Source of the DNA: Perlabentimonas sp034003245
Lineage (GTDB): Bacteria > Bacteroidota > Bacteroidia > Bacteroidales > Tenuifilaceae
Direction: 5' to 3'
Length of the DNA stretch: 64,000 nucleotides
Assembly (NCBI GenBank): GCA_034003245.1
Contig: JAVEYY010000001.1
Span: forward strand, 62,001 to 126,000
This document shows positions 9,863-17,942 of this stretch, piece after piece (within the stretch, counting starts at the first letter, position 1; each line of letters begins with the position of its first letter). The notes below the pieces were generated by a model, which worked only from the letters and a program-made list of their open reading frames with translations, had not been told where the DNA came from and did not search any database. The translations under genes and the position numbers were made by a program.

Positions 9863-10020
9863 AATTACCACGGGCTTCAGCCCGTGGATAAGAATAAGAC
9901 GTCAACTTTGGCTTTAGCCTGCCTATGTCGGCAGACAGGCCAAATAAATACTCCCTTATTGGGCTAAAGCCCAGAACTCTTTCTTTGTTTAAACCCACGG
10001 CCTGAAGCCCGTGGCAATTA
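9863..10020. repeat. Composite REP-like element (four short palindromes)
   Basis: Contains CCACGGGCTTCAGCCCGTGG at 9868-9887, GGCTTTAGCC at 9910-9919, GGGCTAAAGCCC at 9961-9972 and a near-identical outer palindrome CCACGGCCTGAAGCCCGTGG at 9995-10014. The two ends are inverted copies (AATTACCACGGGC versus GCCCGTGGCAATT), so the whole 160 bp is a paired, BIME-like structure. REP elements of this kind are usually mobilised by RAYT transposases encoded elsewhere; none is in this window. Confidence 0.7.
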
Positions 10021-10080
10021 ATTGGGTGTTTTCAAAAACAAAAATTAAACAGTTTTTAAACTTCTCAGAACGAAACTGGC

Positions 10081-10223
10081 TATGCAGCGCCGTTCTGTTT
10101 CCAGCATAATCGAACTAAACTCCGCTCTACAGGGTCTAACCCTACCCACGGAGTGTCTTAGGCTGGCGGGTAGTTTCCCTGTGAGTTAGAGATCTGCTAT
10201 GGGCTAGAGCCTCATCCGAACGG
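10081..10223. repeat. Degenerate relative of the 3.9-kb palindromic element
   Basis: The segment TCTGCTATGGGCTAGAGCC ... CCGAACGG (10193-10223) matches 4012-4042 with only a few substitutions and in the same orientation. The rest of the element (CCTACCCACGG ... GCGGGTAGTTTCCCTG) is a decayed hairpin in the same relative position. The remainder of the intergenic region up to the next gene shows no other structure that I can support. Confidence 0.45.
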
Positions 10224-10364
10224 GGATTAAGCGCTATGATGGCCGCTGCGGAATGGAGGAAGAGGATGGGCGGGGTTACCAAAAGACTGCGGTTTTGCAG
10301 GGTTGCAAAACCGCAGAAAGCGTCTACCAGAAATATGCCTGAAGCGTGCTGGAGTAGGTATACC

Positions 10365-11021
10365 CTACCGTACCACCTTACCCAGGGCCTCGAGGAGCTG
10401 AGGCCTATCGTCGAGGCCAATGCGGGCCACGGCGTAGAACTCGCTCATCCAGCTGTCGAGCAGGGCGATGGTGGCATCCTTTGCCTTGGTGGCATCCTGC
10501 GATTCGCCCCTCTCCCGCTGGTATGCAATACGGGCCTCATCGACCTTTGATATCAGGGTGTTGGCGGCATTGAGCTCATCGAGGGTGACCTTAAGGGTGG
10601 CCAACCGGGCCTGGATAGCGGAATTGGACAGGGCCTCCGTGTAGAACTTACGGATGGCCATGAACCAGGAGATAAAAGTGCGGGGGAAGTTCCCCGATAT
10701 GGCAAGCAGATCGCTTGTTTGGGTATCCTTACGGTACAGAACCCGGGCCTTTTTGCGGTGGATACTGTAGTAGCTGTCGAGCTGGTTGCGTTTGTCAACG
10801 AAATCGGCAAAGGCAGCGGAGGACTCATCGTCCTCGGTTACGTTCTTGTCGAAAGCCTCCTGAGCTTTGGCCAGAAGGGTTTTGCCCTCGGCAATCCGGG
10901 TGGAGTCGTAGCCCATATCGGCCATTATGGCCGATATATCGGGTTGTGATGTGGCATTGTCCAATGCCATACGGTACAACGCAAGGGTTGCAGCGTCGCT
11001 CTTTCTAGAAATTGATGCCAT
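10365..11021 (-). CDS. Uncharacterised helical protein with internal duplication
   Basis: A 218-residue, predicted all-helical soluble protein with no signal peptide. The two halves resemble each other: ALDNATSQPDISAIMADMGY...KAQEAFDKN near the N-terminus aligns with ALSNSAIQARLATLKVTLDE...KVDEARIAY in the second half, each followed by an Asp/Ala-rich helix and an RKKARVLY or YAVARIGL helix, so it is a tandem pair of about 100-residue helical bundles. A conserved-looking core FPRTFISWFMAIRKFYT joins them. It resembles multi-copy hypothetical proteins that I recall from Bacteroidota, but I cannot name a family. Its DNA is clearly more GC-rich than its neighbours, and a 21-bp tandem array lies about 150 bases upstream of its start. 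Confidence 0.7.
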   Translation of the reverse strand: MASISRKSDAATLALYRMALDNATSQPDISAIMADMGYDSTRIAEGKTLLAKAQEAFDKNVTEDDESSAAFADFVDKRNQLDSYYSIHRKKARVLYRKDTQTSDLLAISGNFPRTFISWFMAIRKFYTEALSNSAIQARLATLKVTLDELNAANTLISKVDEARIAYQRERGESQDATKAKDATIALLDSWMSEFYAVARIGLDDRPQLLEALGKVVR

Positions 11022-11173
11022 AATTACACAATTAAAAGGTTAGTAAAAAAAGCATCTAGGTTAATAAGTTCTACTTATAGGGTATTAGGAGGGGCTGGGG
11101 CAACAGGCGAGTGCCCACCATCATCTGGTTTACACTCTCTTACCCCACCTGACACAGCTTACTGAATAGACCC

Positions 11174-11446
11174 ACTCGCAATCGCGGTTTGAGCACTCGC
11201 AATTGCGGTTTGAGCACTCGCAAATGCGGTTTGAGCACTCGCAATCGCGGTTTGAGGACTCGCAAATGCGTTTTGAGGACTCGCAAATGCGTTTTGAGGA
11301 CTCGCAAATGCGTTTTGATGACTCGCAAATGCGTTTTGAGGACTCGCAATTGCACTTTTATGTCTCGCAATCGTATTTTGAGGACTCGCAATCGCGGTTT
11401 GAGGACTCGCAAATGCATCCAAAAGAGCCGTAAATGCGTTTCCGGG
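11174..11446. repeat. 21-bp tandem repeat array 1 (13 units)
   Basis: Thirteen head-to-tail 21-bp units of the type ACTCGCAAATGCG + TTTTGAGG, contiguous and without spacers. Variation is concentrated at the centre (AAATGCG, AATCGCG or AATTGCG), each giving a small imperfect palindrome CGCAAATGCG. The last two units and the one at 11342-11362 are more diverged. Because 21 is a multiple of 3, several frames on both strands stay open and read as heptapeptide repeats (MRFEDSQ on plus, LRVLKTH or ASPQNAF on minus); none has independent support as a gene. Confidence 0.9.
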
Positions 11447-11723
11447 GCCTACAGGCTTAGACGAAGCTGCCCAGGATTATCCCATACTGTAAATACAGTA
11501 TTAAAAACTACACTACGAACCAGCCATTTAAAGAACTAAGGCAAAGTTATTAAGAATAAGAATACGCCACAAATAATTAGGGGTTAATTTGTTAGAAACG
11601 GATTGGGGTATGGTGTCGGCTCGTCAGAAAGTGACGAGCCGAGAGGAGAGCGTGTGTTATCCGCCAGCCGGCGGCTCCCCCGACGAAAACTCCCGAACGG
11701 GCGAAACCGCTCCGAAGTTCCAG
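11447..11723. other. Intergenic stretch with strong hairpin
   Basis: No gene seen. It contains a perfect 10-bp hairpin CGGCTCGTCA/TGACGAGCCG (11617-11626 with 11632-11641, 5-base loop) and a GC-rich segment around 11660-11720 with small inverted repeats. It separates the 21-bp array from the cassette region. Confidence 0.4.
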
Positions 11724-11781
11724 TGTCAACCCACACCTGTACCGATTTTTACATTGGGATTGGTTACACCCCCTGTTAGGG
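11724..11781 (-). repeat. Short attC-like site (downstream of vapC)
   Basis: Bounded on the plus strand by TGTCAAC (11724-11730) and TGTTAGGG (11774-11781), the core-like sequences also seen at 14683 and 14807. Inside, TGTACCGAT and ATTGGTTACA pair with one bulge around a T-rich loop. The length, about 58 bp, fits a minimal attC. Its right edge is 8 bases from the vapC stop codon, as expected for a cassette-terminal attC. Weaker than the other two sites. Confidence 0.45.
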
Positions 11782-11789
11782 GCTGGCAG

Positions 11790-12206
11790 TTAATCTACGA
11801 TTACGTTAAATTGTCCTGCAGTCATTACAGGGATTTTTGAATTCTCAAAATCTTTAAGATTTCTGGTTATAATTATTTCAATATTGTTTTCTAAAGCGGA
11901 ATAATATTGAAGTCCATCCTCAAAATCTTTAAAATTATTGTCATTAAGTGCCAAACTTATTACTTTTTCATTGAGACTTAATATTCCAACCAATAATTTA
12001 AGTTTTCTTAGAATTTGTTTAGCCTCTTCTGGCTTTTTATCCCTTAGAAGCACATAATTTATATTTGCAATCGAAAGGGCAGACGTAAAAAGATTAACTT
12101 TTTCATTGTCTGCAAACGAAAATAGTTTTCTTGCATCTTGGTCAAATGGCTCTCTTTTTGCCAAAAGGTCAATGATTATATTTGTGTCAAGTAGAACTCT
12201 TTTCAT
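11790..12206 (-). CDS. vapC: VapC-type PIN-domain toxin
   Basis: A 138-residue PIN-domain protein, the usual length for VapC ribonuclease toxins. Visible landmarks: VLLDTNIIIDLL with Asp7, the FKDFEDGLQY segment (Asp94/Asp97) and ITRNLKDFE with Asp119, matching the acidic Mg-binding pocket. It should cleave RNA (tRNA or rRNA in known members) when not bound by the antitoxin. The start overlaps the stop of the antitoxin gene by 4 bases (ATGA), so translation is coupled. Location inside a cassette-like unit fits the known role of toxin-antitoxin cassettes in stabilising integron arrays. Confidence 0.88.
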   Translation of the reverse strand: MKRVLLDTNIIIDLLAKREPFDQDARKLFSFADNEKVNLFTSALSIANINYVLLRDKKPEEAKQILRKLKLLVGILSLNEKVISLALNDNNFKDFEDGLQYYSALENNIEIIITRNLKDFENSKIPVMTAGQFNVIVD

Positions 12207-12448
12207 TTGTATTTTTGAGTCAGATAATTAGAATATTCATTCTTGTAATCAAAATCAGGATCAAGTTCAATGACACCACTTAAACTTTCAACCAAAGGCG
12301 TTGTTCCTACCTCTTTTTTTTGAGAAGCGGTTATTGATTCAAGATATATTTCAATCATTTTCGAAAGGCTAATTCTTTGAGTATGCGCATATTCTTTAGC
12401 CTTTTCAATAACACTTTTCCTCAATCTTAAAGTTAACTTAGTTTCCAT
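12203..12448 (-). CDS. Ribbon-helix-helix antitoxin of the vapBC pair
   Basis: 81 residues. The N-terminus METKLTLRLRKSVIEKAKEYAHTQ is a ribbon-helix-helix DNA-binding region like that of DUF6364/VapB-type antitoxins; the C-terminal tail (about 55-81, ELDPDFDYKNEYSNY) is acidic and aromatic, as expected for the toxin-neutralising part. It overlaps the PIN toxin gene by 4 bases. It probably represses its own promoter, which is visible just upstream. Confidence 0.82.
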   Translation of the reverse strand: METKLTLRLRKSVIEKAKEYAHTQRISLSKMIEIYLESITASQKKEVGTTPLVESLSGVIELDPDFDYKNEYSNYLTQKYK

Positions 12449-12473
12449 TTTTGTTTTTTTTCATTTCTACGTA

Positions 12474-12505
12474 CAAATATAGTTGTTCAATACGTCAAAG
12501 TCAAC
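12474..12505 (-). promoter_or_regulatory. Bacteroidota-type promoter for vapBC
   Basis: On the minus strand: a TTGAC -33 element (complement of 12500-12504), an 18-base spacer and a TATATTTG -7 element (complement of 12474-12481), matching TTG-N17-23-TAnnTTTG. The start codon follows about 25 bases later. It lies inside the cassette, so the unit carries its own promoter. Confidence 0.65.
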
Positions 12506-12589
12506 CAATTTATTTAAAAACATTCAATTTTTTTATTATATCTTCTATAGCCCAGTAATGCTGCAATTTATGATTTTCTATCTGCTTGC

Positions 12590-12721
12590 TGCTAACGGCT
12601 GGGTATATGAAACGTTTGGCATTTCGGAGCTGCGTCTGTATCAACCGTTACGAACCTTGATGCGAGCTGAAACGCTTGATATACCACTAAAACCCCTATG
12701 GAGTATGACCGCTTGTTAGCA
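12590..12721 (-). repeat. attC-like site between vapBC and serine-hydrolase units
   Basis: A 132-bp imperfect inverted structure with outer cores TGCTAAC (12590-12596) and GTTAGCA (12715-12721). Inner arms pair as GGTATAT (12602-12608) with ATATACC (12679-12685), continuing through AAACGTTT/AAACGCTT and GGAGCTGCG/GCGAGCT. The site shares the stretch TTTCGGAGC ... TATCAA ... CTTGAT-CGAG with the site at 14683-14813, so the two are homologous. The orientation puts it downstream of the minus-strand hydrolase gene, where a cassette attC belongs. The rest of 12449-12589 holds the vapBC promoter and nothing else. Confidence 0.65.
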
Positions 12722-12778
12722 CCAGTTGTTTTCTTTAAATTCTGTCTTTTTCAATTAATATAATTCATCAAAACGATT

Positions 12779-14647
12779 CTAATAAAGCCAACCTATCAAG
12801 CCAATGAAATCGTTATAGTAAAGATATATCGTAACGAATAAGCTGAAAGAAGAAACAATAAAAGAATGAACTCTAGCAAATTTATTCATTTCATATTTTA
12901 TTTTCAGCAGGTTCACAAGAAAAGCAGAAATAGATATTACCGCAAATAGTATAGAAAGTATAAAAAATCCAACAGATTCAAATCCAATTTTTCCCATTGT
13001 GTAAAAAGAAAAATAGTTTGTATAAAAAAGTATCCAGAGTATTCCAATAAGAACTGCTGTTAGAGGAAGAATTCTTGAAATTAACATCTTAGGTTTTCTT
13101 CTTTTCACCAATCTAATATACAGTAGAATAAAAATTTCAATAATTGAGCTAAAAACTATTAGTACACCTAAAATTAACAGGCTGATTTTACCCCATACTA
13201 CAAATCCGCTGATTTTCTTATAATTCAATTCATGCAAGGGTAGTTGAAGATATTCTTTACCATTCTCGTCATGGACAAATATAAAAGGTACGAAGTTTTT
13301 AGAATTAACTGAAATTAGGCTATTTTCAGAATATGGGATTAAATCCCACTTTCCAAAAAATAGTCGTTTATAATAATATTGGTTGTTTTCTTTTCCAATT
13401 TTCATGAAATTGAAAAACTGATAGATAAAACTCCCTAGTTCAACTTTATCTGTGTTCTTTTCATACCAGCCAGTTACATCCTTTGATAGATTAATTGTTA
13501 AAGTAGTATCTATGACTTGTTTTCTAATCGAATCAGGTATTAATAAACTTTGAAATTCACTTACAAAATTGAGCAAACCATTTTCCCTTGATGTATTTGT
13601 TAAAATAATAAATCCTACATTTAATTCGGGGCAATATTGTAATGAAGAAATAAATCCGTCAATTGTTCCGTGATGCAAATACTTTGTATAACCTTGTCTT
13701 ATTTCACTTTTCAAGCAAAGTCCGTATCCCAAATTATACCCAGATTTGGCTGCAAGGGTGGTTTCAACACGCTCAATTCTATTAATAGAACTTGGTTTTA
13801 AAAGCTCATGATTATCAAAACTTCCTCTATTTAAGAACATTTGAACAACACGAGATAATTCAGAAACATTTGAATTCAGTGAGCCAGATGCTCTATTTAA
13901 AATATGCCAATAATTAACTTCGTTTGAATCATTAGAATTATATCCATTTGCTAGGTTTTCGGCTATATAGTCTGTTAAGAAGAAACTACTTTTTCTCATT
14001 CCTAAAGGCTCGAAGATGTTATCTTTAACAAATTCTTCATAAGTTTCATTGCTTACTTTTTCTACTGCGTATGCGGCACAGGCTGTTGCTGTATTTGTAT
14101 AAGACATAAACATTCCGGGTTTCCATTTTGAAACTCTCGGTTTAGGATTAAATTGCAAGCCTTGCATGGTTGTCCAGCCGTCAGCATTTGTTGAATATTC
14201 AATTGCATGAAAGTCGTCAAAACCCGCTGTGTGTTCTAACAGATTTACAATTCTAATCGGATTAGTATTTTCCCATTTATTTTTAAACTCAATTTCAGGT
14301 GCAATTTCCCTTAGTTTGTCATCTAACCTAATAAGTTTCCTTTCGTTGAGTATCATTGTAGAAATGGAAACAAATATTTTTGATATAGAACCTACCCGAA
14401 ACATTGTGCTGTCTGAAACAGGAGTGAGTTTCTTTAAGTCTGCATATCCAAAATTGCTTTTCCATAAAATTGAGTCCTTTGAAATTATCGCAACTTGCAT
14501 CCCAGGAATGTCATTTTCGAACATTGTTTCTTCAACAAGTTTCTTGAACTTAGAAAAATCATAATCAAGAGTCTGACTTTTCAACTTATTGCTAATTCCA
14601 ATTAATAGAATTATAAAAAGGAGTTTAATTATTTTTTTAAAATCCAT
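12779..14647 (-). CDS. Membrane-bound serine hydrolase (class C beta-lactamase-like)
   Basis: 622 residues from ATG 14647; this start is chosen because the 26 extra codons further upstream run into the attC-like repeat and precede a good signal sequence (MDFKKIIKLLFIILLIGIS). The catalytic domain (about 25-400) has the serine beta-lactamase/DD-peptidase motifs: S87-I-S-K90 (SxxK), Y183-T-N185 (YxN) and HHGT at 325-328 (the KTG-equivalent HxG). A beta-rich linker follows, then about five membrane helices (roughly residues 500-620). It is likely a periplasm-facing esterase or peptidase rather than a drug-resistance enzyme. It occupies the middle unit of the cassette array. Confidence 0.85.
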   Translation of the reverse strand: MDFKKIIKLLFIILLIGISNKLKSQTLDYDFSKFKKLVEETMFENDIPGMQVAIISKDSILWKSNFGYADLKKLTPVSDSTMFRVGSISKIFVSISTMILNERKLIRLDDKLREIAPEIEFKNKWENTNPIRIVNLLEHTAGFDDFHAIEYSTNADGWTTMQGLQFNPKPRVSKWKPGMFMSYTNTATACAAYAVEKVSNETYEEFVKDNIFEPLGMRKSSFFLTDYIAENLANGYNSNDSNEVNYWHILNRASGSLNSNVSELSRVVQMFLNRGSFDNHELLKPSSINRIERVETTLAAKSGYNLGYGLCLKSEIRQGYTKYLHHGTIDGFISSLQYCPELNVGFIILTNTSRENGLLNFVSEFQSLLIPDSIRKQVIDTTLTINLSKDVTGWYEKNTDKVELGSFIYQFFNFMKIGKENNQYYYKRLFFGKWDLIPYSENSLISVNSKNFVPFIFVHDENGKEYLQLPLHELNYKKISGFVVWGKISLLILGVLIVFSSIIEIFILLYIRLVKRRKPKMLISRILPLTAVLIGILWILFYTNYFSFYTMGKIGFESVGFFILSILFAVISISAFLVNLLKIKYEMNKFARVHSFIVSSFSLFVTIYLYYNDFIGLIGWLY

Positions 14648-14682
14648 AATTAATCGTTTGGTGAATTTTCTTACAAGTTTTT

Positions 14683-14813
14683 TGTCAACGGTTACGTGTA
14701 TGGGTAGTGGCGGTTTTCGGAGCACCTACTTATCAAGATACACTGAACTTGATACGAGGGAGAACGCTCGAATACGTTACAAACCCCGCCATTACTTATA
14801 CACGATGTTAGCA
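14683..14813 (-). repeat. attC-like site between hydrolase and T9SS units
   Basis: A 131-bp structure with outer cores TGTCAAC (14683-14689) and GTTAGCA (14807-14813). The arms GTGTATGGGTAGTGGCGG (14696-14713) and CCGCCATTACTTATACAC (14786-14803) pair over 18 positions with three G-T wobbles and no gaps, and ATCAAG/CTTGAT form an inner stem. It begins 4 bases after the stop codon of the T9SS protein gene on the minus strand. Homologous to the site at 12590-12721. Confidence 0.68.
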
Positions 14814-14817
14814 AACG

Positions 14818-16872
14818 TTAATTCTTTATCAGTCTTATAGTTGCCTTATTATTTCCCGAATTAATCGTCAGTAAATAAATACCTGGTTGAACATTTAAAT
14901 TCAGTTCAAACATTTTAGTGTTTTTGTAGATTGATTGTCGAACTAATTTGCCGTTTACATCCATAATGCTAACCATAAATTCAGTCAAAGTTTCACCTAA
15001 GTCAATTTTCACTATACCGTCAGTTGGGTTTGGATAAACTATTATGTCATTACTAAAAGTGTTTTCCAAAATCCCAACAGTTGTAACTGCATAGCAAGCA
15101 GAAGTATCTGTGCAATCGTTTTGAGTTACTTTAACAGCGTAGCTTCCATTTTGGGTTGCAGTAAACGACTGACTTGTTTCTCCACTAATAATAGAATTAC
15201 CATTGTTACAATCCAACCATTGATAGGAAACGGCTGTTGCATTTGCAGTGAGAATTATTCCGTTTTGAGATACAGAAACATCAACCGTATTAATCGTAAG
15301 GTTAATAGTAATTGTGCTATCACAACCGACTGCATTTGGTATAATAGCCGTTTTTATTCCTGATGTTGTATATATCTGACCATCGGGAGCAGTATAACTA
15401 TCACAAGCAGTTTCGGTTATTGTTGATGAAGTATGTAACGAATTGATAACAACAGGTATTACAATGGTGCTGTCTGTCCCTAGAGTAATATCGGTTACTG
15501 TTAGACTAACCTGGTATGTATCTGGCGTGTAATAGGTATGTGTTGGATTGGCCAAATTGCTGGTATTACCATCTCCAAAATCCCACAAATATTCATCTCC
15601 ATCCATACTATTATCTACAAAAGTAATTACAGCCGAATCGCAATGCTGCATAGCTGAATAAGAAAAATCAGCAATTGGTAAAGCTATTTTTTCAATGGTA
15701 TCAGTTAAAACAACACTCCATCTGCCGAGCGTATCTTTAAATTGAAAATTGATTTCATAAATTCCTTTTGAAACTTGTGTTAAATCCAAATTATCCATCA
15801 AATTAATCTGCTGATTAGGCGTTAGCGATAAATTCACAGCATTGGCAAAATCATTGTTGAACCAATAACGGTATTCGGTTATAGAATTTTGTGTTACAAT
15901 TTGTTCTGGTGTTTTGTAAAAGAAATGACTTACTACACTGCTCCATAATCCGGCATCATCTTTAAATCGAATATGGAAATTATGTACACCATTATTTAAA
16001 GTAGTCATAGACATTAGTTCATTGATATTCAATTGTTGTTGAACGGGAGTGTTCACAATAACAGCATTTGCATAATCATTATCAATCCAATATTCATAAG
16101 CAACTATTTCAGGAGCTGGATTGCTTTCTGTTACAGATGTTTTGTAAAAGAAATGACTTATTATACTACTGTATTTTCCTGAATTATCGAACGAGCGAAA
16201 ATTGATTGTATTTATTCCCTGCATAAGTCCAGTAGTTGGAATAGTTTGGTTAATCAGCAGTTGTTGCGCTGAAACTACGTTTGTGGTAGTCTTGTTTGCA
16301 AAATCATTGTTAAACCAGTATTCGTAACCAGTAATTTTGGGTATTAAATTATATTCTATTAGTAAATCATCAAGAATTATTTCGCTAGCATTAGTGATGT
16401 CATTTACCACAAACTTAATGGTTGTAACGGTTTGGTTTATACTTATATTTTTTAACTGAGGTGTTGCATCAGGCACTCCGCTATTTACGGGCATAGCCCC
16501 TAGTGTTGCACCGCTATATACGACATCATCAAGTAATATTTGACCCTGCGAACCCCAGTTGCCACCAATTTCCATCTCTTTCCAATTGATAGAATTGACT
16601 AATGTGGGCGATGTGAAAGTAATGATTAAGGTCGTTTTATAATTATCGAAGCAACTCGAACTACAAATAGATTTACCAAAACTAAAAGCTTTAGTGCTTC
16701 CAAAATTCGTATTGTTTATTATCCCCGGAGACGAAGAGAAAGAACCTGTCGATTGAAATGATATTGAAGGGCTCAGCATTCCTGATTCAAATCCTTCATT
16801 TATGGTTACTTGAGCATTTATTCCAATGGAAATAAATGAAAATACGAATAACATTATGTTTATTTTTTTCAT
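14818..16872 (-). CDS. Secreted protein with PKD domain and T9SS type A sorting domain
   Basis: 684 residues with a signal peptide (MKKINIMLFVFSFISIGINAQ). After an N-terminal beta-sandwich (about 20-175) come three repeats of roughly 75 residues starting YEYWFNNDFAN, YEYWIDNDYAN and YRYWFNNDFAN (near 183, 259 and 333), each ending in SSVVSHFFYKT or similar. A PKD domain (about 398-475) shows YLWDFGDGNTS and PTHTY. The C-terminal 80 residues (IVYPNPTDGIVKI ... MDVNGKLV ... GIYLLTI) form a type A sorting domain for type IX secretion. It should be exported to the cell surface, perhaps as an adhesin. The start lies 2 bases after the upstream beta-helix gene stop, so the pair is an operon. Confidence 0.88.
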   Translation of the reverse strand: MKKINIMLFVFSFISIGINAQVTINEGFESGMLSPSISFQSTGSFSSSPGIINNTNFGSTKAFSFGKSICSSSCFDNYKTTLIITFTSPTLVNSINWKEMEIGGNWGSQGQILLDDVVYSGATLGAMPVNSGVPDATPQLKNISINQTVTTIKFVVNDITNASEIILDDLLIEYNLIPKITGYEYWFNNDFANKTTTNVVSAQQLLINQTIPTTGLMQGINTINFRSFDNSGKYSSIISHFFYKTSVTESNPAPEIVAYEYWIDNDYANAVIVNTPVQQQLNINELMSMTTLNNGVHNFHIRFKDDAGLWSSVVSHFFYKTPEQIVTQNSITEYRYWFNNDFANAVNLSLTPNQQINLMDNLDLTQVSKGIYEINFQFKDTLGRWSVVLTDTIEKIALPIADFSYSAMQHCDSAVITFVDNSMDGDEYLWDFGDGNTSNLANPTHTYYTPDTYQVSLTVTDITLGTDSTIVIPVVINSLHTSSTITETACDSYTAPDGQIYTTSGIKTAIIPNAVGCDSTITINLTINTVDVSVSQNGIILTANATAVSYQWLDCNNGNSIISGETSQSFTATQNGSYAVKVTQNDCTDTSACYAVTTVGILENTFSNDIIVYPNPTDGIVKIDLGETLTEFMVSIMDVNGKLVRQSIYKNTKMFELNLNVQPGIYLLTINSGNNKATIRLIKN

Positions 16873-16874
16873 AG

Positions 16875-17900
16875 TTAATCATTTTGAGCTCCAACTTGAA
16901 TTTGTATTTGCAAATCCCCGTTGGCATTCGTTGTAGGAGCTATGTTTTTAAATTGAATGTGTGGGTTTAAAGGCACTGCTCCTTCTTTGTAAGGAAAAGT
17001 ACCTCCGTAAATGCCCACTTGCGAACCATCGGTTCCTAAATAAGATGTTGGTGCTTGTAAATGGTAATCGTGAGCATAATTAAAAACAGTGCCGATTTGG
17101 TTCACAAAAATATCTGCTTGAAGTATGCCAGTGTAATTACCACTACTTGTTGCAGTAGCTCCATAATCGGGAGAAGGTTCTACATAAAGGTTGTTATTGA
17201 AAACATTACCACTACCAGCTACATTGGCTGCATATCCTTCCCATAGAAAAATATTGTTATTTAAAGTGTTGTTATTGCCACTAAACAAATAGTCCATAGA
17301 TGACCCCCAAATAAAGCCCATAACAATATTGTTGCTTATCATATTCCCATATGAACTTTGAAATGTATTAGAAATAATATTGTTAGAAAGTAATGAGTTT
17401 TGAATATTTTCAAGGGTTAAGCGGTTCATCAAAACATTTCCAATTAGGCTTAAATTAGATGTAGGGTTGGATAAATCACCTAAAGCGTTAAATGTTCCAT
17501 TTATTTTACAGCGTTTAATAATAACATTATTTACCGAATGATTGGTGGAGAAAGTTACATTTCCGGTGATTTCAACCCCTTCTAAGTAAAACAAATCTGC
17601 ATTTTCATCAAGAGTAAAATTACCGTTAATAAAAGTTTTCCCCGTTGCCAGCGTGGAATCAACATAATGCCCGGCTCCGAAAATCATAAGTTTTTTGTCG
17701 AAATTAGCAGGTGGTGTAAAAGAACCACCCGAAAGATAAAGGGTGTCACCACTTTGGGCAGCAGTATAGGCTGTTACAAGAGCGGTATTGCCTTTAATTA
17801 TTTGAACCCCTGTTGTAGAATGTAATGCAATAGTTTGTGCATTAACGCTCATTGAAGTTGCTATCGCAATAATCAATGTAAGTAGTGTTTGTCTTTTCAT
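16875..17900 (-). CDS. Secreted right-handed beta-helix-like protein
   Basis: 341 residues with a signal peptide (MKRQTLLTLIIAIATSMSVNAQ). The central part is rich in short Asn/Ile/Val repeats (NNVIIKRCKING, NLSLIGNVLM, NSLLSNNIISN, NMISNNIVMG, NTLNNNIFLW, NVFNNNLYV), the signature of a parallel beta-helix with an asparagine ladder as in pectate-lyase-like folds. No catalytic pattern of a polysaccharide lyase was identified. No C-terminal sorting domain is visible, unlike its operon partner, so the two may act together at the surface. It is the first gene after the outer core sequence at 17943. Confidence 0.78.
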   Translation of the reverse strand: MKRQTLLTLIIAIATSMSVNAQTIALHSTTGVQIIKGNTALVTAYTAAQSGDTLYLSGGSFTPPANFDKKLMIFGAGHYVDSTLATGKTFINGNFTLDENADLFYLEGVEITGNVTFSTNHSVNNVIIKRCKINGTFNALGDLSNPTSNLSLIGNVLMNRLTLENIQNSLLSNNIISNTFQSSYGNMISNNIVMGFIWGSSMDYLFSGNNNTLNNNIFLWEGYAANVAGSGNVFNNNLYVEPSPDYGATATSSGNYTGILQADIFVNQIGTVFNYAHDYHLQAPTSYLGTDGSQVGIYGGTFPYKEGAVPLNPHIQFKNIAPTTNANGDLQIQIQVGAQND

Positions 17901-17942
17901 GTTTCTAATTTTATGTTATACGGTTTCTTTTCTTTTAATGTT

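Noticed and set aside
11174..11446. CRISPR array
   Set aside because: Units are contiguous 21-mers with no unique spacers, no cas genes and no leader.
11140..11539. Heptapeptide-repeat proteins on both strands of array 1
   Set aside because: Open frames follow automatically from a 21-bp period; no frame shows synonymous bias, a signal or a separate start context.
12779..14647. Antibiotic-resistance beta-lactamase cassette
   Set aside because: The motifs fit the broad serine-hydrolase family, but the long C-terminal membrane domain and HHGT motif are not those of a known resistance enzyme.
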